DNA of 6,032 bases. It comes from Clostridia bacterium (GTDB taxonomy: Bacteria > Bacillota > Clostridia > Christensenellales > Pumilibacteraceae). Below, piece after piece: positions 1 through 5,951 of the stretch (position 1 is its first letter; each line of letters opens with the position of its first letter). The notes under the pieces are model-generated. The model had not been told where the DNA came from and searched no databases. It saw only the letters and a list, made by a program, of their open reading frames with translations. The translations under genes were made by a program, and so were the position numbers. The DNA lies in the NCBI GenBank assembly GCA_900762945.1, contig CAAFIN010000206.1:1-6032 (forward strand). The letters run 5' to 3'.

Positions 1-6
1 AAAGTA

Positions 7-35
7 TTGACAAACGCGAAAAGCGGTGGTACAAT
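7..35 (+). promoter_or_regulatory. Sigma-A promoter of the hsp20 gene
   Basis: A perfect -35 box TTGACA (7-12) is separated by exactly 17 bp from a -10 box TACAAT (30-35), one mismatch from TATAAT. Transcription should start near position 42, giving a leader of about 84 nt before the ATG at 126. The promoter is strong on sequence alone, and the CIRCE operator lying directly on its start point suggests that output is set by repression rather than by promoter weakness. Confidence 0.88.
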
Positions 36-36
36 A

Positions 37-63
37 TTAGCAGTTGATAGGGAAGAGTGCTAA
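37..63 (+). promoter_or_regulatory. CIRCE operator (HrcA-binding inverted repeat)
   Basis: The left arm TTAGCAGTT (37-45), a 9-bp spacer (46-54) and the right arm GAGTGCTAA (55-63) match the CIRCE consensus TTAGCACTC-N9-GAGTGCTAA. The right arm is perfect and the left arm has 7 of 9 matches (differences at its positions 7 and 9). The spacer is the canonical length. The element starts one base after the -10 box and covers the expected start site, the usual place for repression by HrcA, the heat-sensitive class I heat-shock repressor. Seen: the repeat and its position. Known: CIRCE binds HrcA. Inferred: the gene is released from repression on heat or protein-folding stress. Confidence 0.88.
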
Positions 64-112
64 CAGAGGTTAGCGGCAATTGCCAATCAACTGAAATAAT
101 AAAGACAAATTC

Positions 113-117
113 GGAGG
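113..117 (+). promoter_or_regulatory. Ribosome binding site fixing the Hsp20 start
   Basis: GGAGG lies 8 nt before the ATG at 126. The reading frame is open upstream to a GTG at 57, but that codon lies inside the CIRCE right arm and has no Shine-Dalgarno sequence. This site therefore decides for the ATG at 126. Confidence 0.9.
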
Positions 118-125
118 TAAGTATT

Positions 126-539
126 ATGAGAAATTATATTGTGAAGAGAAATCCTATGGGATTGTTTGACGAAGCGTTCGACGACTTTTTCAAACCGACG
201 TTTTACAACATGGACAACACGGTTATGAAGACCGACGTTAAGGAAAGCAAGGACGGCTACACGCTGGAGATCGAGATGCCGGGCTACAGCAAGGACGATA
301 TTCATATCAGCATGGAAGACGGATACGTTTCGGTCAGCGCGGCAAAGACCGAGAAAGAAGAGGACAAAGAGAACCGCTACATCAGAAAAGAGCGCAGCGT
401 TTCTTGCTCGAGAAGTTACTACGTCGGCGACGTCGAGGAAAAGGACGTCAAGGCGAAATTCGAGAACGGCGTACTCACGCTCACTGTTCCGAAGCCGCAG
501 GAAAAACTGCCCGAAAAGCATCATATCGCTATCGAATAA
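126..539 (+). CDS. hsp20: Small heat shock protein, Hsp20/alpha-crystallin family
   Basis: This encodes a 137-residue cytoplasmic ATP-independent holdase chaperone that would bind unfolding proteins and keep them refoldable by the DnaK/ClpB-type machinery. A short N-terminal arm, rich in Phe and acidic residues (about 1-33, with the LFDEAFDDFF stretch), precedes an alpha-crystallin domain (about 34-124). The domain shows the family's DVKESKDGYTLEIEMPGY start and the diagnostic A-x-F-E-N-G-V-L-T-L-T-V-P signature at 110-122. The C-terminal tail carries an I-x-I motif (Ile134-Ala-Ile136), which in this family docks into a neighbouring subunit's domain during oligomer assembly. Length is normal for bacterial sHSPs. 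The gene is monocistronic, with a CIRCE-controlled promoter upstream and a strong terminator downstream. It shows no damage. Family assignment is secure; the client range cannot be read from sequence. Confidence 0.96.
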   Translation: MRNYIVKRNPMGLFDEAFDDFFKPTFYNMDNTVMKTDVKESKDGYTLEIEMPGYSKDDIHISMEDGYVSVSAAKTEKEEDKENRYIRKERSVSCSRSYYVGDVEEKDVKAKFENGVLTLTVPKPQEKLPEKHHIAIE

Positions 540-572
540 CGCATAGCGCTTAATGCGCGATAGTAAGAGTAA

Positions 573-614
573 GCAAAAAAGCCCTTGTCGGTAATTCCGG
601 CAAGGGCTTTTTGC
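573..614 (+). terminator. Intrinsic terminator after hsp20
   Basis: GCCCTTG (581-587) pairs with CAAGGGC (601-607). TCGG (588-591) pairs with CCGG (597-600) through one G-T wobble, giving an 11-bp stem closed by the loop TAATT (592-596). A run of A (575-580) before the stem and T (608-612) after it extends the pairing and makes the structure work as a terminator on either strand. It begins about 35 nt after the hsp20 stop and isolates that unit from the downstream genes. Confidence 0.93.
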
Positions 615-643
615 GTATTGCGAATAAGGATAAGACAGCGGTT

Positions 644-856
644 CTATTTAGGGGATCCTCACGGTTGCTTGCGCGTCCGAGGTTTGACGAGGACTCGTTC
701 TGTTTTTTAATTTACCGCGCAGTTTCCGTTTTTAACCGTCATGCTACGCGCGGCGGCGCGCGTAGCGCCGTAAAAACAATTCAGCGAATTGTTTTTAGAA
801 ATCTCGGGGAGCAATCTATGATTGCGACCTGTGGAGAGTGGATCCCCCCCCAATAG
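644..856. repeat. Structured MITE-like repeat element, non-coding
   Basis: The ends are imperfect inverted repeats. The left side has CTATT (644-648) then GGGGATCCTCAC (651-662). The right side has GAGTGGATCCCC (836-847), a run of eight C (844-851), then AATAG (852-856). Inverted, the right core reads GGGGATCCACTC, 10 of 12 matching the left core. Inside are three clear hairpins: 743-766, a 10-bp stem GCTACGCGCG/CGCGCGTAGC with a GCGG loop; 771-797, a perfect 12-bp stem TAAAAACAATTC/GAATTGTTTTTA with an AGC loop; and 811-825, GCAATC/GATTGC with a TAT loop. An 81-codon frame crosses the element, but it starts at a TTG inside the terminator and has no ribosome binding site, so I do not call a gene. 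The pattern fits a small non-autonomous mobile element or an interspersed palindromic repeat. No clear target-site duplication is visible and only one copy is in the window, so mobility is inferred. Confidence 0.55.
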
Positions 857-963
857 AGAAGTGATTATACTTATCACGACAATCCGATATTTAGCGCATT
901 ACGATGAGAAAAGAACGGTATAAGACGATAAAATAATGCTGTATTCGGGGCAAACGGGTATTG

Positions 964-969
964 TATAAT
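964..969 (+). promoter_or_regulatory. Probable -10 box of the rhamnosidase gene
   Basis: A perfect TATAAT (964-969) lies 30 nt before the rhamnosidase ATG, placing the start site near 976 and giving a short leader of about 24 nt. No good -35 box is present 16-18 bp upstream; the 940-947 region reads GTATTC-like sequence. A perfect -10 with a poor -35 is consistent with a promoter that needs an activator, such as the AraC-type protein encoded downstream, but this is inference. An imperfect dyad GTGATTATACTTATCAC (861-877) lies about 100 bp upstream of the start site and is a possible but unproven binding site. Nothing else recognisable lies in 857-963. Confidence 0.55.
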
Positions 970-999
970 TAAACCATATCAATACTAAAAGGCTTCGTT

Positions 1000-3222
1000 A
1001 TGTGGATCAAAAGAAAGAAAAAAGAGGAAAACGAGGGATTGCCGGTATTCGTCGGGCGATTTTCGGCGCGCGAAGGGCTTTCGCGGTGCGAACTTAAGAT
1101 AACCGCGACCGGGATATTCGGCGCGAGTTTCAACGGCTACGAGATCCCCGATCTTTTCATGCCCGGCTGGTGCAACTACGATAAGCGTATCGACGCGTGT
1201 ACTTACGACCTTACCGATTACGTCAAGCCCGACAACGCGCTGACCGTGACGGTGGCGAACGGCTGGTATTCCGGGAAACTCGGCTACGGCAACAAAACGA
1301 ACGTTTTCGGCGACGAAAAGCGCCTTTACGCGGTTTTCACGCTGACTTACGCGGACGGCACGACCGAAAAAATCGAATCGGACGAGAAGTGGCAAACGAC
1401 GACTTCGGACGTGACTTTCGCGGACTTTTTCGACGGCGAAACGATAGACGCTCGCCTGCGCGGCGTTGCGGCAGAGTACGCCCTCGCCGAGCCCGCCGAC
1501 TATTCCGTGCCGATCACCGGGTACGCTTGCGAGCCGGTGCGCGTGACGGAAACGCTCGAACCGAAAAAAATCTACGAGGACGAAACGACGATCCGCTTCG
1601 ACTTCGGGCGCAATTTTGCTGGCATGATCGCGATTACGGCGCGCGGCGGATGCGGCGACAAGCTCACGATCAGATACGGCGAAATGCTGGACGGAGGCAG
1701 AGTGTACGTCGAGAATCTCCGTCGGGCGAAATGCACGGACGAATTTATTCTCTCGGGCGGAACGGACCGCTTCGAGCCGAAATTTACATATCACGGCTTC
1801 AGGTACGCGGAAATAACCAAGCCCGCGGGTGCGCTCGTGACAGAAACGCTCGCGCGCGTGATAACGCAGAATATCGAATATTACGGCAGTTTCGAGTGTT
1901 CGGACGAAATCGTGAACGGCGTTTACGCTATGGCTAAAAACGGACAGAAAAGCAACTTCGTGGCGATCCCGACGGACTGCCCGCAACGCGACGAGCGGCT
2001 CGGGTGGACGGGCGACGCGGAAGTTTTCTGCAACTCCGCGATGTTCAACGCCGATTGCAAGCGGTTTTTCGAAAACTATCTGCACTTAGTGCGCGACGAT
2101 ACTCTCGAAAACGGTCGTATACCCTCGATCGTGCCGCTGTATATGCCGATCGCGGACAACACGGCGGGCGTGCCGGGCTGGGGCGACTGCATAACCGTTA
2201 TGCCGTACTTTCATTACCTTCACTATCGCGACGATTCGGTAATTAAAACCAACCTTGCCACCGCGGAAAAATGGATCGGCTACTACCTTGCGCGCAGCGA
2301 AAACTACCTTACGAAAATAACCAACAACTTCGGCGACTGGCTGTCGCAAGGCGGCGAAACCGACCCGAACGTAATAAACCAGATTTTCTTCGCGTATTCG
2401 ACCGCGCTGACCTCGAAAGCGTGCGAAATCATCGGCAAAACCGCGAAAAAAGCCTACTACGACGAAGTGTACGCCGGCGTAAAACGCGCGTTCCGCGACA
2501 ACTACTATAAAGAGGGGAGAATAACGAGCGACACGCAGACCGCGTACGCGTTCGCCTACGCCGCCGGGCTTATCTCGACGGAAGAAACCGCCGCAAGACT
2601 GCCCGCGACGATTCGCGAAAATGGGGATTCGCTGACGACGGGCTTTATCGGCAGCAGATTTATTCTGCCGGTGCTGTGCGATATCGGCGAAACCGACCTT
2701 GCGTACAGGCTTATTAAAAGAACGGAATATCCGTCCTGGGGCTATATGCTGAAAGAGGGCGCGACCACGGTGTGGGAGCGCTGGAACGGCTATACCGCCG
2801 AGCACGGCTTCGAGGATCCCGAGATGAACTCGTTCAACCATTACAGCCTTGGTTCGTGCGCGGAGTGGCTGTATACCTACGTTCTCGGCATAAAACTCTC
2901 GCACAGTACGGAAAAAGTAACGATTTCGCCGTCGATAAGCCGCGAAATCGGCTACGCGAAAGGCGGCACGAAACTGAAAAACGGCAGAATTTTCGTGGAG
3001 TGGAAATACGAAAACGCCGCCGTACGACTGGAAGTCGACGCGGCGGACGGCGTGGATTACGAGATAGATACTTCTTTGGGTGCGCTCGTTTCGCTGGTAA
3101 AGCGCGGAAACCGCACTATCGCGGTATTCAGGGCGGAAACGGACGAAAAGTCCGCGTCGCTTACTCGTCGTGACGAACGGAACTGCGATACTCGAGCGGC
3201 GAAACGTTATATTTGTCCTTGA
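1000..3222 (+). CDS. Alpha-L-rhamnosidase, GH78-type
   Basis: This 740-residue enzyme should hydrolyse terminal non-reducing alpha-L-rhamnose from glycosides or oligosaccharides. The domain order matches bacterial GH78: an N-terminal beta-sandwich (about 10-170) with FNG at 44-46, PGW at 55-57 and NGWYSG at 87-92; a second beta domain (about 185-285) with DFGRNFAG at 201-208; an (alpha/alpha)6 barrel (about 290-630) with the hallmark TDCPQRDERLGWTGD ending at Asp339; and a C-terminal beta domain (about 635-710). By family analogy Glu332, in the Asp-Glu-Arg of that motif, is the probable general acid and Glu593, in VWERW, the probable general base. There is no signal peptide or anchor, so it probably acts in the cytoplasm on imported substrate. 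It is shorter than many GH78 enzymes, with no extra carbohydrate-binding modules. The start has only a weak AAGG, 7 nt before the ATG, but the N-terminus aligns with the family pattern from residue 2. The last 20 codons run over the 3' end of the opposing regulator gene, and this Arg-rich tail looks non-homologous. Exact glycoside specificity is unknown. Confidence 0.93.
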   Translation: MWIKRKKKEENEGLPVFVGRFSAREGLSRCELKITATGIFGASFNGYEIPDLFMPGWCNYDKRIDACTYDLTDYVKPDNALTVTVANGWYSGKLGYGNKTNVFGDEKRLYAVFTLTYADGTTEKIESDEKWQTTTSDVTFADFFDGETIDARLRGVAAEYALAEPADYSVPITGYACEPVRVTETLEPKKIYEDETTIRFDFGRNFAGMIAITARGGCGDKLTIRYGEMLDGGRVYVENLRRAKCTDEFILSGGTDRFEPKFTYHGFRYAEITKPAGALVTETLARVITQNIEYYGSFECSDEIVNGVYAMAKNGQKSNFVAIPTDCPQRDERLGWTGDAEVFCNSAMFNADCKRFFENYLHLVRDDTLENGRIPSIVPLYMPIADNTAGVPGWGDCITVMPYFHYLHYRDDSVIKTNLATAEKWIGYYLARSENYLTKITNNFGDWLSQGGETDPNVINQIFFAYSTALTSKACEIIGKTAKKAYYDEVYAGVKRAFRDNYYKEGRITSDTQTAYAFAYAAGLISTEETAARLPATIRENGDSLTTGFIGSRFILPVLCDIGETDLAYRLIKRTEYPSWGYMLKEGATTVWERWNGYTAEHGFEDPEMNSFNHYSLGSCAEWLYTYVLGIKLSHSTEKVTISPSISREIGYAKGGTKLKNGRIFVEWKYENAAVRLEVDAADGVDYEIDTSLGALVSLVKRGNRTIAVFRAETDEKSASLTRRDERNCDTRAAKRYICP

Positions 3223-3982
3223 ACTTCCGCGCGAAGAACGACTGATTGTCGTAGCCGACCTTGGAAGCGATGGTGATCACGCTGAGATCGGTAGAGGACA
3301 AAAGCGTGGCGGCGTAAGCGACCCTCAGATCGGTGACATATTCGATGATCGTCTTGCCGACGTGCTTTTTGAAAATCTTGATAAAGTGCGAGTGCGAATA
3401 CGAACTGAGCGCGATGATGTCGTTGATTCGGAGAGAGAACACGTCGGGCGTGGAAATCTGCTGCAGAAACGACAGAATACTTTCGGGCAACTTTTTTTCG
3501 GACTTGTGTTCGACATAAATGCCCAGAAGGTACACGACGATCGAGGACAGCACGGCGTGCGTGTGTTCGGGATCGGAGTTGAAAACGTTAAGGTTGTTCA
3601 GCCGCTTGTGAATCTCGCCGAAAGTTTCGATGCCGAGGTGAATGACGATCGGTTTTTCCTGTTTCTCGAGCGCGGAGTAGAGAGTGGGCGAGAGAATCTC
3701 GCAGAGTTTCTTGAGTTTCTCGTCTGCGATACACACGTCGCGGCGCTGAATGGGTACGTCGGACACGAATCTGTGAACGTGGCGCGGACCCAGCAGAACG
3801 AAGTCGCCGGGCATAAGCGGATAAGTCGTTCCGTTGACGATATTCGAGCCGGTTCCGTCGACCGTCGAGGTGAATTCCCAGTCGCTGTGACGGTGCAAAA
3901 CACTGTTGTCGTCCCACAAAAAAGTGGTGACTTCGTCGGGGCTGAGTTTGGATATTATTTTCTTAACGCCAACGTCTTTCAT
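3161..3982 (-). CDS. AraC-family transcriptional regulator
   Basis: A 273-residue regulator with an N-terminal cupin-like ligand-sensing domain and a C-terminal double helix-turn-helix DNA-binding domain. The sensor shows HRHSDWEF (30-37) and PGDFVLLGPRHVHRF (58-72), the usual His-rich cupin strands of sugar-responsive AraC proteins. The DNA-binding domain spans about 180-270. Its first helix-turn-helix lies around 187-207, with HFIKIFKKHVGKT. The second is the strongly conserved IASKVGYDNQSFFARKFKDKYNVSPLEYR (about 238-267). The gene is divergent from the substrate-binding lipoprotein gene and convergent with the rhamnosidase gene, so both are candidate targets; the inducer is unknown. The ATG is preceded only by AAGGAT, too close for normal Shine-Dalgarno pairing, and the promoter position implies a leaderless mRNA. 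A short hairpin (3140-3154, CGGAC/GTCCG), six bases beyond the stop codon inside the rhamnosidase gene, could weakly terminate it. The longer open frame on the plus strand across this gene is a shadow. Confidence 0.94.
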   Translation of the reverse strand: MKDVGVKKIISKLSPDEVTTFLWDDNSVLHRHSDWEFTSTVDGTGSNIVNGTTYPLMPGDFVLLGPRHVHRFVSDVPIQRRDVCIADEKLKKLCEILSPTLYSALEKQEKPIVIHLGIETFGEIHKRLNNLNVFNSDPEHTHAVLSSIVVYLLGIYVEHKSEKKLPESILSFLQQISTPDVFSLRINDIIALSSYSHSHFIKIFKKHVGKTIIEYVTDLRVAYAATLLSSTDLSVITIASKVGYDNQSFFARKFKDKYNVSPLEYRSSVRHDE

Positions 3983-3988
3983 ATCCTT

Positions 3989-4017
3989 ATTTTACTGATT
4001 TTTGCGCATTTTGTCAA
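3989..4017 (-). promoter_or_regulatory. Sigma-A promoter of the AraC-type gene, leaderless geometry
   Basis: Read on the minus strand, a perfect -35 TTGACA (4017-4012) is followed after exactly 17 bp (4011-3995) by -10 TAAAAT (3994-3989), one mismatch from consensus. Only six bases (3988-3983, AAGGAT) separate the -10 box from the ATG at 3982, so the predicted +1 is the A of the start codon or within a base or two of it. A palindrome CGCGA-AAA-TCGCG (4034-4046) lies about 17 bp upstream of the -35 box and could be a regulator site; this is weakly supported. Confidence 0.8.
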
Positions 4018-4125
4018 CTTTTAATCGATACTACGCGAAAATCGCGATAAGAAATCTTTGAAAAACCGCAAAAAAACGGATCGAAACCCATAATAAAAAA
4101 ATAGCGAAGTACAATAAACAAGTGA

Positions 4126-4155
4126 TTGAAAAGACAACCGCGATAATGTTAAAAT
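4126..4155 (+). promoter_or_regulatory. Probable promoter of the transporter operon
   Basis: TTGAAA (4126-4131) and TAAAAT (4150-4155) are 18 bp apart. TG at 4147-4148 one base before the -10 box makes an extended -10, TGtTAAAAT. Transcription would begin near 4162 and leave a leader of about 86 nt. The divergent AraC-gene -35 box is about 110 bp away, leaving room between them for shared operator sites. The AT-rich tract 4047-4125 holds no recognisable gene or site. Confidence 0.6.
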
Positions 4156-4169
4156 TTTAGTAGTATAAA

Positions 4170-4204
4170 GGCGCATTGCGCCGAGGCGGATAAAACGACC
4201 TCGG
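4170..4204 (+). promoter_or_regulatory. Structured leader with two competing hairpins
   Basis: In the predicted 5' leader, GGCGC (4170-4174) pairs with GCGCC (4178-4182) around an ATT loop. CCGAGG (4181-4186) pairs with CCTCGG (4199-4204) around a 12-nt loop. The two stems share C4181-C4182, so they cannot both form completely. Neither is followed by a T-run, so this is not an attenuator of the ordinary kind. I recognise no known riboswitch class. It may protect the 5' end of the mRNA or be incidental. Confidence 0.4.
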
Positions 4205-4247
4205 GCTGACCGAAAAAACAGGGATAAAAACAGGAGGCTAAAACCAA

Positions 4248-5942
4248 ATGATGAAAAAATTCAAGGCAATTATAGCAGCGACTTTAGCGGCGGTCACCTG
4301 CGCGAGCGTTTGCGCGTGCGGCGGCGAAAAAGAAGATCCGACCAAGACGTACCTCGACGTAGGCGTATTCGACGCGGGACTGGGGACCGTCTATTTCGAC
4401 GAAATGAAAAAGGACTTCGAGGCGTACTACGCAAATGAGAGTTTCGAGGACGGCAAAACCGGCGTCGTTCTTCGCGCGACGAAGAAGAATACCGAGTTTA
4501 ACCCCGCGCAGCTTCTCACTTCGATGAAAGACTATCAGCCGGTGCTGTATCTTCTCAATACCGGCGACTACGAAGCGTTCACTTCCGCCGAACTTTTCAC
4601 GGACGTGACCGATGTCATGACAGAGAAATACCTCGACGAGAACGGAGAAATCGCAAAAGATACCGGCAAGACAGCAACGCAGTCTATCGAGGACACCATG
4701 CTCGACGGCTATTCCGACGTTTTCAAAAAGGACGACGACAAGTACTACGCCGTGCCGTTTATGTACTCCGCTCCCGGCATAATCTTCGACGCGGATCTGT
4801 TCGACGAACAGAGTCTGTACTTCAAAGCCGACGGTACCGTGGGCGCGAACGCAGCCGACCTCGCGGCGCAGAATTGCTCCGCGGGCTTCGACGGCAAACC
4901 CGGCACCTACGACGACGGACTCCCCGCGACCTGGGCACAGTTCCTCACGCTTCTTTCCGCTATAAGAAACAAGGGGCTTACGCCGTTCACCTGGGCGGAA
5001 TCTCCCAGTACGTATCAGATCTCGAGATTGTTCAATATCATTCACGCGAATTACGAGGGCTACGACGATTATATGCTGAACTACTCGCTTTCGGGTACGG
5101 ACAGCGAACTCGGCGAGATCAACGACGGTAACTACACCAAACTCCTCGAGCAGGAGGGCAGAAAAGTCGCGATCAAGGCGTTCTACGACATAACCAAGAA
5201 TACCGACAACTATTCGGTCAAGGCGGCTCCCGCGGGCGGCAACACGCATACCACCGCCGAGCGCGAGTTCATTCAGAGCCAGCGCTACGGCACGAGAATC
5301 GCGATGTTCGTGGAGAACAGTTACTGGGAACAGGAAGCCCGCTCGGTTTTCGACGGCGAACCCCAGCAGGAAAAGAACGGTTACGGCAAGAGAAACTTTA
5401 AATATATGACTATGCCCAAGTTCGAGGGAATGGGCGAGGGCATCGAGGATCAGATCTCGACCGAGCGCGTTATCCCCACGACTTATTCCGAGAGTTATAT
5501 GTGCATCAGCGCGAAGAATACCAACAAGAACGCCGAAGTACAGACCCGCGTGGCTAAACTGTTCATCAAGTTTGTTCAGCAGAGATCACAACTCGTCAAG
5601 TTCACCGCGAACACCGGTTGCTTCCGCCCCTACAACTACACGATCGCCGAAGAGGAGAAGCAGACTTGCACTCCGTACACCCGCAGTATCCTCGAATTGA
5701 TCGAAGAGGGCGCGACTGTCGCTCCCAACCTCGCGATTTCCACCAAGCGCCGTCAGTACACCGGCGAGGACGGCTTTGACGAGAGCAACAACGGCTTCGC
5801 TTTCCGCGCGAAAGTGGGCAACAACGTCTACAAAGAACCGTTCACTTATTTCTATATGAACAAGGAAAAGACGGTGGACGACGCGTTTGCAGAAATGAAA
5901 TCCACTATCACGTCCATACTTGAAGGCGCGGGCGCGATTTAA
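4248..5942 (+). CDS. ABC sugar transporter substrate-binding lipoprotein
   Basis: A 564-residue extracellular solute-binding protein of the family 1 (maltose-binding-like) type, expected to be tethered to the outer face of the membrane and to deliver a carbohydrate to an ABC permease. The signal peptide has Met-Met-Lys-Lys, a hydrophobic Ala-rich stretch (7-21) and a lipobox Val21-Cys22-Ala23-Cys24, so Cys24 is the likely lipidated residue, followed by a Gly-Gly-Glu linker. The mature part has the typical inner-lobe segments: YAVPFMYSAPGIIFDADLF in the middle, LPATWAQFLTLLSAIRNKGLTPFTW after it, and a C-terminal SYMCISAKNT...AKLFIKFV region. It is longer than the common 400-450 residues. An acidic Gly-Asp loop, DGKPGTYDDG (215-224), stands just before the LPATW segment. 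AGGAGG (4232-4237) lies 10 nt before the first ATG; a second ATG follows at once (4251), but the first has the better spacing. The sugar bound cannot be read from sequence; a rhamnose-containing glycoside is suggested only by the nearby rhamnosidase gene. Confidence 0.92.
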   Translation: MMKKFKAIIAATLAAVTCASVCACGGEKEDPTKTYLDVGVFDAGLGTVYFDEMKKDFEAYYANESFEDGKTGVVLRATKKNTEFNPAQLLTSMKDYQPVLYLLNTGDYEAFTSAELFTDVTDVMTEKYLDENGEIAKDTGKTATQSIEDTMLDGYSDVFKKDDDKYYAVPFMYSAPGIIFDADLFDEQSLYFKADGTVGANAADLAAQNCSAGFDGKPGTYDDGLPATWAQFLTLLSAIRNKGLTPFTWAESPSTYQISRLFNIIHANYEGYDDYMLNYSLSGTDSELGEINDGNYTKLLEQEGRKVAIKAFYDITKNTDNYSVKAAPAGGNTHTTAEREFIQSQRYGTRIAMFVENSYWEQEARSVFDGEPQQEKNGYGKRNFKYMTMPKFEGMGEGIEDQISTERVIPTTYSESYMCISAKNTNKNAEVQTRVAKLFIKFVQQRSQLVKFTANTGCFRPYNYTIAEEEKQTCTPYTRSILELIEEGATVAPNLAISTKRRQYTGEDGFDESNNGFAFRAKVGNNVYKEPFTYFYMNKEKTVDDAFAEMKSTITSILEGAGAI

Positions 5943-5951
5943 CGGAAAATA

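Noticed and set aside
57..125. N-terminal extension of Hsp20 by 23 residues from a GTG start
   Set aside because: The GTG lies inside the CIRCE right arm without a Shine-Dalgarno sequence, while GGAGG is correctly spaced before the ATG at 126.
611..856. 81-codon plus-strand open frame across the repeat element
   Set aside because: It starts at a TTG inside the terminator stem's T-run, has no ribosome binding site, and its sequence is dictated by the hairpins and C-run of the repeat. No domain is recognisable.
985..2904. Two long minus-strand open frames (366 and 272 codons) under the rhamnosidase gene
   Set aside because: They are shadow frames caused by the codon bias of the GH78 gene. They are rich in Arg/Val/His/Phe with no domain pattern, and the plus-strand frame carries the full family signature.
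3170..4024. 284-codon plus-strand open frame antisense to the regulator
   Set aside because: It has no recognisable domain and mirrors the AraC-family gene, whose cupin and helix-turn-helix motifs are clear on the minus strand.
859..4127. Shared AAGTGATT octamer at 859-866 and 4120-4127 as a common regulator site
   Set aside because: The match is only 8 bp, the flanks do not align, and one copy overlaps the -35 box. A chance match in AT-rich intergenic DNA cannot be excluded, so no operator is called.
4284..5249. 321-codon minus-strand open frame under the lipoprotein gene
   Set aside because: It is a shadow of a gene with a clear signal peptide, lipobox, ribosome binding site and family motifs on the plus strand.
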